A stretch of 10,962 bases of DNA. Source: Chloroflexota bacterium (GTDB taxonomy: Bacteria > Chloroflexota > Limnocylindria > Limnocylindrales > CSP1-4). The translations under genes were made by a program, and so were the position numbers. The stretch covers positions 1 through 10,962 of the forward strand of contig JAGDMV010000056.1 in assembly GCA_017860675.1 (NCBI GenBank), read 5' to 3'. Positions 1 to 6,335 of this stretch are shown piece after piece. Numbering within the stretch: position 1 is the stretch's first letter; every line of letters starts with the position of its first letter. The notes below the pieces were generated by a model. It was not told the origin of the DNA. It saw only the letters and a list, made by a program, of their open reading frames with translations, and searched no databases.

Positions 1-32
1 TCCTCCTCGGGGCTCGGTCCGCCGGCAGTGTA
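1..32 (-). promoter_or_regulatory. Probable promoter and ribosome binding site of a minus-strand gene beyond the left edge
   Basis: Read on the minus strand, positions 32-27 spell TACACT, a 4/6 match to the TATAAT -10 consensus. About 20 nt further on, positions 8-1 read GAGGAGGA, a strong Shine-Dalgarno-like sequence. No start codon follows inside the window, so the coding region would begin a few bases to the left of position 1. I see no good -35 hexamer, but three GTTC-containing repeats lie just upstream (positions 51-77). That this is a real promoter is inferred from spacing only. Confidence 0.35.
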
Positions 33-152
33 CCCCGCGCTGGACGCCGCGAACGGCTCGGAACGGATCCCGAACCGTCACAGGAGGGCCGACGGGGGGC
101 GCGTGCGGTGCCGGCCGCGGCGACGGGTGATCGGGTGCAGTCGGTCCGCCCC
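33..152. other. Non-coding gap between the left-edge promoter and the DUF62 gene
   Basis: No convincing coding region is seen here on either strand. The gap holds the direct repeats GAACGG (51-56), GAACGG (61-66) and GAACCG (72-77), spaced 10-11 bp apart. The rest is GC-rich sequence following the stop codon of the minus-strand DUF62 gene. No terminator with a U tract was found after that stop codon. Confidence 0.5.
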
Positions 153-971
153 TCAGCGCGGGCGGCGGAGCACGACCGGGTCGTCCTCGGACAATCCGAG
201 CCTGGCTGCCGCGCTGGCCCGGTTCACCGCCAGGCAGGGCCGCCCGTCCGCGTCGATGTACAGCAGCGGCGTCCCCGGCGGCACGGCCCCGAAGGTCTGG
301 ACCCAGGGCACCTCGATCCGGATCGGCGGCGCGTCGCCGGTCCCTCGCAGCTCGACCAGGACACGATCGCCGGGGGCCGCGGACCCTAGTGCCCGGGCGA
401 GGTCGGCGGCGGTGCCGCCGTCGATCAGCAGCACGGCGGTTCGCAGCTCGCCCTGGGCCACGACCGCCACCGGCAGCGGCAGTCGGGCGAGCGACTTCGG
501 ATCGATCGTCGGGCCCACCACCTCGAAGGGCGTGCCACTGGACAGCCGCGCTGCTACCGGGGCGAACACGTCCCGGCCGTGGAAGCTGGGCGAGACCTCG
601 TCGACGACGAAAAGCGACCGCTCGGTCAGGGCCCGCGCCTCGACCACGCCGCCAAGACGCTCGGCGGCCGGCAGCAGGAGCCCGTTGTCCGGTCCCACCA
701 TGAAGTCGCCACGCGCCACACGCAGGGCGATCGGCCGGCGTACGGTCCCGACGCCCGGGTCGACCACCGCGAGGTGAATGGCGACCGGCAGCCAGGGAAC
801 GGTTGCCGCCAGGGTGAGGGCACCCTCGCGCACCCGGAAGCGCGTCACCTCGTGGCTGATCTCGAGGACCTCGGCCTCGGGCGCGATCGAGCGGATCACG
901 CCCCTGCAGATGGCGACGAATGGGTCGCGCAGGCCGTAGTCGGTCAGGAACGAGATCAGGGGCCGGGCCAC
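153..971 (-). CDS. DUF62-family SAM hydrolase-like protein (SAM hydroxide adenosyltransferase / chlorinase-fluorinase superfamily)
   Basis: This 272-residue protein has the usual length of the DUF62 family, whose characterised members use water to split S-adenosylmethionine into adenosine and methionine, and whose relatives include the SAM fluorinase and chlorinase. Visible motifs are LTDYGLRD (residues 9-16, with the SAM-contacting Asp11 and Asp16), VVDPGVGTVRR (69-79), GPDNG (93-97) and SFHGRDVFAP (129-138). Asp71, Arg78 and His131 match the family's Asp-Arg-His catalytic triad by spacing. The C-terminal domain keeps an AVN-x-ASAA segment (248-255). However, the FGN motif, normally found as iDrFGN and contacting SAM from the neighbouring subunit, reads IDGGTAADL at 183-191. 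No signal peptide is visible, so the protein is probably cytoplasmic. The GTG start at 971 puts MARPLISFLTDYG exactly at the family's N-terminus, and a TAGGAT box lies 6 nt before it. The family assignment is firm, but activity is uncertain because of the altered motif. Confidence 0.92.
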   Translation of the reverse strand: MARPLISFLTDYGLRDPFVAICRGVIRSIAPEAEVLEISHEVTRFRVREGALTLAATVPWLPVAIHLAVVDPGVGTVRRPIALRVARGDFMVGPDNGLLLPAAERLGGVVEARALTERSLFVVDEVSPSFHGRDVFAPVAARLSSGTPFEVVGPTIDPKSLARLPLPVAVVAQGELRTAVLLIDGGTAADLARALGSAAPGDRVLVELRGTGDAPPIRIEVPWVQTFGAVPPGTPLLYIDADGRPCLAVNRASAAARLGLSEDDPVVLRRPR

Positions 972-977
972 GGCTGC

Positions 978-983
978 ATCCTA
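978..983 (-). promoter_or_regulatory. Predicted -10 element (TAGGAT) of the DUF62 gene, leaderless layout
   Basis: On the minus strand, positions 983-978 read TAGGAT (TANNNT pattern). Exactly 6 nt separate it from the GTG start at 971, and no Shine-Dalgarno sequence fits in between. This is the geometry of leaderless transcripts, in which RNA begins at or next to the start codon. No recognisable -35 hexamer is seen at 16-18 bp. Confidence 0.5.
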
Positions 984-1004
984 ACCCCCGTGTGCGCCGA
1001 CCGC

Positions 1005-1010
1005 TATGCT
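1005..1010 (+). promoter_or_regulatory. Predicted -10 element (TATGCT) of the membrane-protein/WYL operon, leaderless layout
   Basis: TATGCT matches TATAAT at four positions and ends 6 nt before the GTG at 1017. No ribosome binding site lies between. It mirrors the TAGGAT box on the other strand, and the two promoters would share the same 45-bp gap, so each would overlap the other's upstream recognition region. Confidence 0.5.
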
Positions 1011-1016
1011 CGGTTG

Positions 1017-2219
1017 GTGATCGTCCGCCGCTTCGAGCTGCGCCTGCTCGCGGGCATCCTGGCCGGCCTGTGGGCAGCCACCTGCATCATCCTGCTGGGT
1101 TGGTACCGCCCGGGTGGCCCGCTCGACCTCGCGCTCGGCCTGGCCGCGGTCGTACCGGCCGCGATCGCCGCCATGGCGGTCGCCTGGCCACCGCCCGCGG
1201 GCGACGGACGGGTCATCCCGGGCGCCGGCTGGCTCGGGCTGCTGACCGCGCTCGTCCTCGCGCCACTGGTGGCGGGCGTGGCAGGCACGGCAGCCGGTCA
1301 CCAGCCCCAGGCGATCGTACCGTCGCCGGAGATCGCCTACGCATGGCTGGTCGCCCTCGCCGGGACGGGCCTGTTCGCGGCCGTCGGGATCGTCTACCGA
1401 ACCGGGGGAGCAGGGCTCGACCGTGCGCGCCGCCTGGCGGCCGTGGGCGTCCTCGGTGCCGTCCTCGCCGCCACATCGGCCGGGCTGCTGGCCGGGGCGG
1501 CGCTGGCCAACGCGGGCGGCATCGCCGCGGAGCCGGCCGCGGCATCGCGCTTCGGCCCGACCGACCCGGCAGCCGGTCCACCCGCCTGCGATGGTGCCCT
1601 CCGCGTGGGCAGCACGGCCACGCTCTCTGCCCGGCTGAGCGGCGAGGCGGATCACGCGTCGCTGGGCGAGGCCGTCATCGCAGGCGAGCGCTCCGGCGAC
1701 GACATCGCCTGGAACGCGGATGTGGCCACGTCGGCCGCCGCGGGCCCGGCCGGGGCGGCGGTAGTCGGGCCACGGGGCTGGTGGCGGGAGCCGGGGACCG
1801 ATTGGGCGGCGGTTCCCTCCCAGCGCCTGGCCGGCGAACACCTGGACGCGACCGTCCTGGCGGCGGCGCTCGTGCCCGACCGGCTGATGGCAGCCGAGGA
1901 TCGCGGCCTCGTCCGGGTGGATGGCGCGCCGGCGCGCCACTGCCGGGTCGCCATCGACGGCGAGATCTTCCGTGCCGCGTTCCCCCAGGTGCGCTGGTTC
2001 GCCGGCGACCGCTCGCTCCACCGCTGGCGGGGCGAGATCGACTACTACGTGTTCGGCGACGGCCAGCTCGGCCTGTTCGAAGCCTGGGTCAACGGCGAGG
2101 CAGAGCCGGTCACGGCCGGCGCGATCCAGGCCACGATCCGGGCCAGCCTGTCGGCCACGGACCGGGACCTGCCGGTGACCGTCCGGCCGCTGAGCGTCCG
2201 GCCGCCGGTGGGAGGATGA
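1017..2219 (+). CDS. Membrane protein with five predicted helices and a large C-terminal extracytoplasmic domain, function unknown
   Basis: I do not recognise this 400-residue protein. The N-terminal part has about five hydrophobic segments, at residues 10-29, 37-57, 70-92, 107-127 and 139-161. They are followed by a soluble region from about 165 to 400 that would lie outside the membrane if the N-terminus is inside. That region is rich in small residues up to about 250. It then becomes more folded-looking, with alternating beta-type stretches such as RHCRVAIDGEIF (307-318) and EIDYYVFGDGQLGLFEAWV (340-358). Two cysteines, Cys191 and Cys309, could form a disulfide. The beta-rich end vaguely recalls cell-envelope lipoprotein-type folds, but this is only an impression. 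The GTG at 1017 is preferred because a TATGCT box lies 6 nt upstream; an in-frame GTG at 990 and TTG at 1014 are alternatives. The stop codon lies 2 nt before the downstream WYL regulator, implying one operon. Confidence 0.75.
   Translation: MIVRRFELRLLAGILAGLWAATCIILLGWYRPGGPLDLALGLAAVVPAAIAAMAVAWPPPAGDGRVIPGAGWLGLLTALVLAPLVAGVAGTAAGHQPQAIVPSPEIAYAWLVALAGTGLFAAVGIVYRTGGAGLDRARRLAAVGVLGAVLAATSAGLLAGAALANAGGIAAEPAAASRFGPTDPAAGPPACDGALRVGSTATLSARLSGEADHASLGEAVIAGERSGDDIAWNADVATSAAAGPAGAAVVGPRGWWREPGTDWAAVPSQRLAGEHLDATVLAAALVPDRLMAAEDRGLVRVDGAPARHCRVAIDGEIFRAAFPQVRWFAGDRSLHRWRGEIDYYVFGDGQLGLFEAWVNGEAEPVTAGAIQATIRASLSATDRDLPVTVRPLSVRPPVGG
2211..2215 (+). promoter_or_regulatory. Ribosome binding site deciding the WYL regulator start
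   Basis: GGAGG ends 6 nt before the ATG at 2222 but abuts the ATG at 2216, which overlaps the upstream stop codon as ATGA. The spacing therefore favours 2222 as the true start. The site lies inside the end of the preceding gene, consistent with translational coupling. Confidence 0.65.
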
Positions 2220-2221
2220 CC

Positions 2222-3235
2222 ATGGACGCCCTTGAGAGCGCCGCCGCATCCGGTCGGGCCGGGGCGAAGCGCGATCGGCTGGCCCGCTTCTACCGCGTCG
2301 TCCGCTTCCTGGAAGGCCGGCCCGAGGGGGCCACGCCGGGTGAGATCGCGGCTTTCGTGGGCGTGTCGCGCAGGACCGCCTACCGCGACCTCGCCGCCCT
2401 CGAGGAGGAGATCGGCATCCCCCTCTGGGCCGACGGCGGCCGCTGGGGCGTGGACGGCCGGGCGTTCCTGCCGGCGCTGCGCCTGACGCTGGCCGAGGCG
2501 ACGGCCGTGTTCCTCGCCGCCCGGCTGATGGCGAAGTACGCCGACGCCTACGACCCGGACCTCGCCGGGGCGTTCCAGAAGCTGGCCGAGGCGCTGCCCG
2601 GCGAGCTCGGCCGCCACGTGGAGCGCACCCTGGAGGTGATGGCCCGCCGCCCGCCCGACCCGGTGGGCGCCAGGCACCTGCTGCTGCTGGTGCGCGGCTG
2701 GGCCGAGCGCCGGGTGGTGGAGCTGACCTATGACCCGAGCGTGAACCAGCCCGGCCGGCCGACGCGCACCGCCCGCGTCCACCCGTGGCTGATCGAGCCT
2801 TCGGCAACCACCCACGCCCTCTACCTGATCGGCTTCGACGAGGCGCGCGGCGCCCAGCGGACGTTCAAGGTCGAGCGGATCCGCCAGGTGACGCTCACCG
2901 CCGAGCACTTCGAGCCGCCGGCGCCGGGGACCGTGGAGACGCTCCTCGAGCGAGCCTGGACCATCATCGCCGACCAGGGGGAGGTCGAGGTCGTGCTGCG
3001 CTTCGACCCCGCGGCAGCCGGGCGCGTGGCCGAGGCCAGCTGGCACCCGACCCAGGCCATCGAGCCGGCCGGCGACGGCGGGCTCACCTGGCGGGCCACG
3101 GTCTCGGGCACGATCGAGATCCGGTCGTGGATCCTGGGCTGGGGCGACGAAGTCGAGGTGCTCGAGCCAGCGTCCCTGCGCGACGAGGTGGCCGCGCTCC
3201 TGGAACGTGCGGCGGGGCGCTACCGGGCCCGCTGA
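2222..3235 (+). CDS. WYL-domain transcriptional regulator (HTH-WYL-WCX, YafY/PafC-like)
   Basis: This 337-residue protein has the full architecture of WYL regulators, one-domain transcription factors thought to sense ligands such as nucleic acid fragments or nucleotides. Residues 37-68 form a winged helix-turn-helix of the DeoR/HTH_11 type, with recognition helix SRRTAYRDLAALEE (49-62). A helical linker follows (about 85-145). The WYL domain spans roughly 150-225; its core HPWLIEP (187-193) and ALYLIGFD (199-206) correspond to the conserved strand pair that names the family. Residues 253-336 form the C-terminal WCX domain. The Arg-rich FKVERI segment (215-220) matches the conserved ligand-facing end of WYL. 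The start at 2222 is chosen for its ribosome binding site. The gene follows the membrane protein with a 2-nt gap, so it probably regulates its own operon and perhaps the divergent DUF62 gene. Its targets are inferred, not shown. Confidence 0.9.
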   Translation: MDALESAAASGRAGAKRDRLARFYRVVRFLEGRPEGATPGEIAAFVGVSRRTAYRDLAALEEEIGIPLWADGGRWGVDGRAFLPALRLTLAEATAVFLAARLMAKYADAYDPDLAGAFQKLAEALPGELGRHVERTLEVMARRPPDPVGARHLLLLVRGWAERRVVELTYDPSVNQPGRPTRTARVHPWLIEPSATTHALYLIGFDEARGAQRTFKVERIRQVTLTAEHFEPPAPGTVETLLERAWTIIADQGEVEVVLRFDPAAAGRVAEASWHPTQAIEPAGDGGLTWRATVSGTIEIRSWILGWGDEVEVLEPASLRDEVAALLERAAGRYRAR

Positions 3236-3339
3236 GTGGACGTCCGCGGCGGACCCGCCTCGGACCGCTGGAGCGCGAACCGGGGCGCGGCGGCCGCGAC
3301 GGCGACACGCCCCCTTCCCCGAGGGGCGACAATCGGGCC
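3236..3339. other. Non-coding gap between WYL regulator and HD gene
   Basis: The 104-bp gap holds a small inverted repeat, GTCCG-CGG-CGGAC (3242-3254), just after the WYL stop codon, and a -10-like box near the HD gene. The hairpin stem is only 5 bp with no following T tract, so it is weak evidence for termination. Confidence 0.4.
3328..3333 (+). promoter_or_regulatory. Predicted -10 element (GACAAT) of the HD-domain gene, leaderless layout
   Basis: GACAAT matches TATAAT at four positions, including the strongly conserved A2 and T6, and ends 6 nt before the GTG at 3340. No Shine-Dalgarno sequence lies between. The spacing equals that of the two promoters at 972-1016. The -35 region is not recognisable. 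Confidence 0.5.
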
Positions 3340-4758
3340 GTGCGACCAGCGCGCTTCGCCGCCGTCAACCTCATCTCGGATCCGATCCACGGCTACCTCG
3401 AGCTGACCAAGCGGCTCGCCCCCACCGAGGCCCGCGCGGCCGGCTTCGAGCCCGAGGACGCCGCCGAGGAGGACCTGCTGGATTCCACCTGGCTCCAGCG
3501 CCTGCGGCGGATCAGCCAGCTCCAGAGCGCGCGCTGGGTCTTCCCGACGGCCGAGCACAGCCGCTTCACCCACTGCCTGGGCGTGATGCACGAGGCGGGC
3601 CTCTGGGGTCGCCAGCTCTACCCGAGCCTGGCCGACACGCTGCGGCTGACCGATCCGGGCCTGGGGCCGCCCTCGGAGGGGCTGGTGGTCGAGACGCTGC
3701 GCGTCGCCGGCCTGCTCCACGACGTCGGCCATGGACCGTTCGCCCACTTCTTCGACGAGCAGGTGCTGGCCCGCTTCCCGGCTCCGGCGGATCCACGACG
3801 CGATGGGCAGAAGTCGCTCAGCCACGAGGACCTCTCCCAGCTGATCATCACCCGCGAGCTCGGCCCGCTCGTCGCTGGTCTGCGCCGGGCCCCGGGGGGT
3901 GATTCGCGGCGCGACGGCTTCGCCCCCGGGGAGGCCATCGACCCGGCCTGGGTTGCCTACCTGGTGGCCAAGCCGCCGCTCGGCGATGCGGCGATGCCGC
4001 GCTGGGTGCGCTGGCTCCAACCGCTGCTGTCGGGCCCGTTCACCGTGGACAACCTCGACTACGTGAGGCGCGACGCCTACCTGTGCGGGATCTCGTCCGG
4101 CCCGGTCGACGCCGAGCGGCTGCGTCGCTACTCGTTCATCGGCGAGGACGGGCTCACGGTCCTCGAGAACGGACTCGGCGCGCTGGAGATGTTCCTGACC
4201 GCCCGGCTGTTCATGTACCAGCAGGTCTACTTCCACCGCACCGTGCGGGCCATCGACCTCGACCTGGCCGAGATCTTCGCCCCGTCGATCCAGGCCATCT
4301 TCGGCGAAAGCTCGCCGGCCGACGACCTGCGCGGCTATGCCGATCTCGACGAGTACGCCCTCCTCCACCAGGCCGCCCGCTGGAGCCGGGGCGAGGACGT
4401 GGCCCTGGTGACGAGCCCGGGCGACGGACGGGTGACCCCGGCGGTGGCCGGCCTGTGGCGGCGCATCCTCCTGCGGCGGCCGCGCTGGCGAGCGGAGGCG
4501 GAGGTCCGGGTCACCTTCGAGGCCGGCGAGTGGCCCGACGAGGCGATCGCCGAGCTGGGATCGGCCGAGCCTGGCCGGGTGGCCATCGACCTCGCCGTAA
4601 TCGACGCCCGCCCCTCCGGCCCGGCAGCTGACGGCGGCCCGTTCGTGGCCGGACGCGACGGCAGTCCTGGCCGGCCGCTCACCGACTGGCTCGGTCGTCT
4701 TCCCGCCTTCTCCTTGATCGGCCGGCGCTACCGGCGCTTCGACGGCGGAGACGGGTAG
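3340..4758 (+). CDS. HD-domain phosphohydrolase, dNTP triphosphohydrolase-like (COG1078 type)
   Basis: This 472-residue protein belongs to the HD superfamily of metal-dependent phosphohydrolases, in the group related to dGTPase, SAMHD1 and Bacillus YwfO. Diagnostic features in order are: DPIHGYLEL (14-22); LDSTWLQRLRRISQL (47-61); HSRFTHCLGVMH (73-84), whose His78 is the first metal ligand; LLHDVGHGPFAHFFDE (125-140), containing the His127-Asp128 pair and His131; SHEDLS (161-166); and VDNLDYVRRDAYLCG (236-250), whose Asp240 is the last metal ligand. All expected metal-binding residues are present, so the enzyme should be active. Members hydrolyse dNTPs or other nucleotides; the substrate cannot be read from sequence. 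Loops at about 100-114 and 183-225 look longer than in minimal relatives. The GTG at 3340 is chosen because the family's IHG motif normally lies within the first 20 residues and a -10 box lies 6 nt before it. Confidence 0.9.
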   Translation: MRPARFAAVNLISDPIHGYLELTKRLAPTEARAAGFEPEDAAEEDLLDSTWLQRLRRISQLQSARWVFPTAEHSRFTHCLGVMHEAGLWGRQLYPSLADTLRLTDPGLGPPSEGLVVETLRVAGLLHDVGHGPFAHFFDEQVLARFPAPADPRRDGQKSLSHEDLSQLIITRELGPLVAGLRRAPGGDSRRDGFAPGEAIDPAWVAYLVAKPPLGDAAMPRWVRWLQPLLSGPFTVDNLDYVRRDAYLCGISSGPVDAERLRRYSFIGEDGLTVLENGLGALEMFLTARLFMYQQVYFHRTVRAIDLDLAEIFAPSIQAIFGESSPADDLRGYADLDEYALLHQAARWSRGEDVALVTSPGDGRVTPAVAGLWRRILLRRPRWRAEAEVRVTFEAGEWPDEAIAELGSAEPGRVAIDLAVIDARPSGPAADGGPFVAGRDGSPGRPLTDWLGRLPAFSLIGRRYRRFDGGDG

Positions 4759-4891
4759 CCGGCGAGGCAAGGGCGGCAGGCGCGAGGGCGGGCTCGAGGG
4801 CGGCCGGCGCGGGCAGGGACAAACGGCCCTACCCGCAGGCGAACCGCTCGGCCAAACTCGGCGTCACCCAGGAGCAGCCGGAGGATCGCCC
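4759..4891. other. Non-coding region upstream of cydA
   Basis: This 133-bp gap is purine-rich at its start and has no clear -10/-35 pair. An imperfect hairpin can be drawn from GGGCAGGG (4811-4818) and CCCTACCC (4827-4834) with one mismatch and an 8-nt loop; its role is unknown. The cydA ribosome binding site GGAGG lies at 4880-4884, 7 nt before the GTG start. The cyd promoter probably lies here but I cannot place it. Confidence 0.4.
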
Positions 4892-6319
4892 GTGGACGCC
4901 GAACAGCTGGCCCGCATCCAGTTCGCCCTGACCGTCGGGTTCCACTTCTTCTTCCCGTCCATCACGATCGGGCTGGCCGGCCTGATCGCGGTCCTCGAGA
5001 CGCTCCGCCACCGGACGAAGCGCGAGGTCTACGACCGGGCGGCGGTCTTCTGGACCCGGATCTTCGCCCTCACCTTCGCGATCGGGGTGGCGACCGGGAT
5101 CGTCATGGAGTTCCAGTTCGGCACGAACTGGGCGTCCTACTCGGCATTCGTCGGCGACATCTTCGGGTCGCCGCTGGCGGCGGAGGGGATCCTCGCCTTC
5201 TTCCTCGAGTCGGTCTTCCTCGGCCTGCTGCTGTTCGGCCGGAACCGGATCTCCTCGCGAGTCCGCACCTTCGCCGCCTGGATGGTCTTCGTCGGGACGC
5301 TGCTGTCGGCGGTCTGGATCCTCATCGCCAACTCGTGGATGCAGACCCCGGCCGGCTACGAGGTGATCGACGGCCAGGCCCGCCTGACCGACTTCTTCGC
5401 CGCCGCCCTCAACCCGTCCACCATCCCGCGCTACCTCCACACCGTGTCCTCGGCCCTGACCGCCAGCTCCTTCGTCATGCTCGGCGTGTCGGCCTGGTAC
5501 GTGCTCAAGGGGAAGCACCTCGACGTCGCCAAGGTCTGCCTGCCCATCGCGCTCGTCGCCGCCTTCGTCGGCTCCGGCCTGATGTTCGTCACCGGGGACA
5601 TGAGCAGCGTCCAGGTCGCCAACACGCAGCCGGCCAAGTTCGCCGGCATCAACGCCCTGTACGAGACGCGCTCAGGGGTCCCGCTCACGATCCCGCTGAT
5701 CCCGCCGACACAGGACCTGGCGAACCAGGAACCGGGACCGCGGATCGAGATCGGCGGGCTGCTGTCCTTCCTGACCTACCGCGACCCCAACGCCTCGATC
5801 ACCGGGCTGGCGGAGTTCCCGGTCGAGGACTGGCCGCCGATCACCATCACCTGGGGCGCATACCACCTGATGGTCCTGCTCGGCACCGCGATGCTGCTGG
5901 TCATGGTGTTCGGGGCCTGGTTCCTGTGGCGCGGCAGCGTCTGGCGGCGCAAGACGTGGCTCAAGCTGGCGGTCCTGGCCACGCCGCTGCCGCTGATCGC
6001 CATCATGCTCGGCTGGACCACAGCCGAGGTCGGCCGCCAGCCGTGGATCGTGTACGACCTGATGCGCACCAGCGACGGGGTGTCGGTCGTCGTCCCGGCC
6101 GAGCAGGTGGCCCTCTCGCTCGGCCTGCTCGTGGCGATGTACGTCCTGCTCGGCGGCCTCTGGCTGTACCTCGTGCGCAAGGAGCTGGGCCACGGCCCGG
6201 CGCCGGCGCCCGGGGCGGCTACCGCGGCCGAGCCGGCGGCACCCGCCGGGCTGCCGCCCGGCGAGACACCCGGCGAGACACCGCCGCAGGCGGCCCAGCC
6301 CGCCCCGAGCGCCGGCTGA
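4892..6319 (+). CDS. cydA: Cytochrome bd-type quinol oxidase subunit I
   Basis: Subunit I of the bd-type terminal oxidase, a cytoplasmic-membrane enzyme that oxidises quinol and reduces oxygen to water. The 475-residue product has about nine membrane segments. Conserved residues, with E. coli numbers in brackets, are His18 (19) for heme b595, Glu98 (99) and Glu106 (107) in AAEGILAFFLES, His183 (186) and Met327 (393) for heme b558, Lys249 (252) at the quinol loop, and Glu379 (445) and Arg382 (448) in AEVGRQPW. The span from Lys249 to Met327 is much shorter than in E. coli, so this is the short Q-loop form. Two usually conserved positions differ: Glu257 is Asn254 and Arg391 is His325. The C-terminal tail (about 433-475) is Pro/Ala-rich and contains a duplicated PGET. 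The GTG start has GGAGG 7 nt upstream. cydB follows after 16 nt; no cydX or cydCD is seen here. Confidence 0.95.
   Translation: MDAEQLARIQFALTVGFHFFFPSITIGLAGLIAVLETLRHRTKREVYDRAAVFWTRIFALTFAIGVATGIVMEFQFGTNWASYSAFVGDIFGSPLAAEGILAFFLESVFLGLLLFGRNRISSRVRTFAAWMVFVGTLLSAVWILIANSWMQTPAGYEVIDGQARLTDFFAAALNPSTIPRYLHTVSSALTASSFVMLGVSAWYVLKGKHLDVAKVCLPIALVAAFVGSGLMFVTGDMSSVQVANTQPAKFAGINALYETRSGVPLTIPLIPPTQDLANQEPGPRIEIGGLLSFLTYRDPNASITGLAEFPVEDWPPITITWGAYHLMVLLGTAMLLVMVFGAWFLWRGSVWRRKTWLKLAVLATPLPLIAIMLGWTTAEVGRQPWIVYDLMRTSDGVSVVVPAEQVALSLGLLVAMYVLLGGLWLYLVRKELGHGPAPAPGAATAAEPAAPAGLPPGETPGETPPQAAQPAPSAG
6257..6280 (+). repeat. Exact 12-bp tandem duplication in the cydA tail
   Basis: CCCGGCGAGACA occurs twice in tandem (6257-6268 and 6269-6280), in frame, and gives the repeated residues PGETPGET in the low-complexity C-terminal tail of CydA. 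It probably arose by slippage. Confidence 0.85.
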
Positions 6320-6335
6320 CGGAGGCGACCGAGCG

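Noticed and set aside
125..137. GGGTGATCGGGTG near the DUF62 stop, sharing the heptamer GGGTGAT with the element at 10713-10719
   Set aside because: A single short match in GC-rich DNA far from any start codon; similar strings occur inside coding sequence (around 4430), so a shared operator is not supported.
981..2807. Long minus-strand open frame opposite the membrane-protein and WYL genes
   Set aside because: Arg/Gly/Pro-rich translation with no family motif; it is a GC-driven shadow of the plus-strand genes, which have recognisable domains or membrane helices.
2222..4758. WYL regulator plus HD phosphohydrolase as an anti-phage defence pair
   Set aside because: Both domain types occur in defence loci, but the genes have separate predicted promoters, the HD protein is of the widespread COG1078 housekeeping-like type, and no other defence gene is nearby.
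3220..4770. Minus-strand open frame covering the whole HD gene
   Set aside because: The plus-strand frame carries every HD motif; the antisense product has no recognisable motif.
4811..4834. Imperfect hairpin upstream of cydA as a terminator or riboswitch
   Set aside because: One mismatch, an 8-nt loop, no T tract and no recognisable aptamer; noted only as a weak structure.
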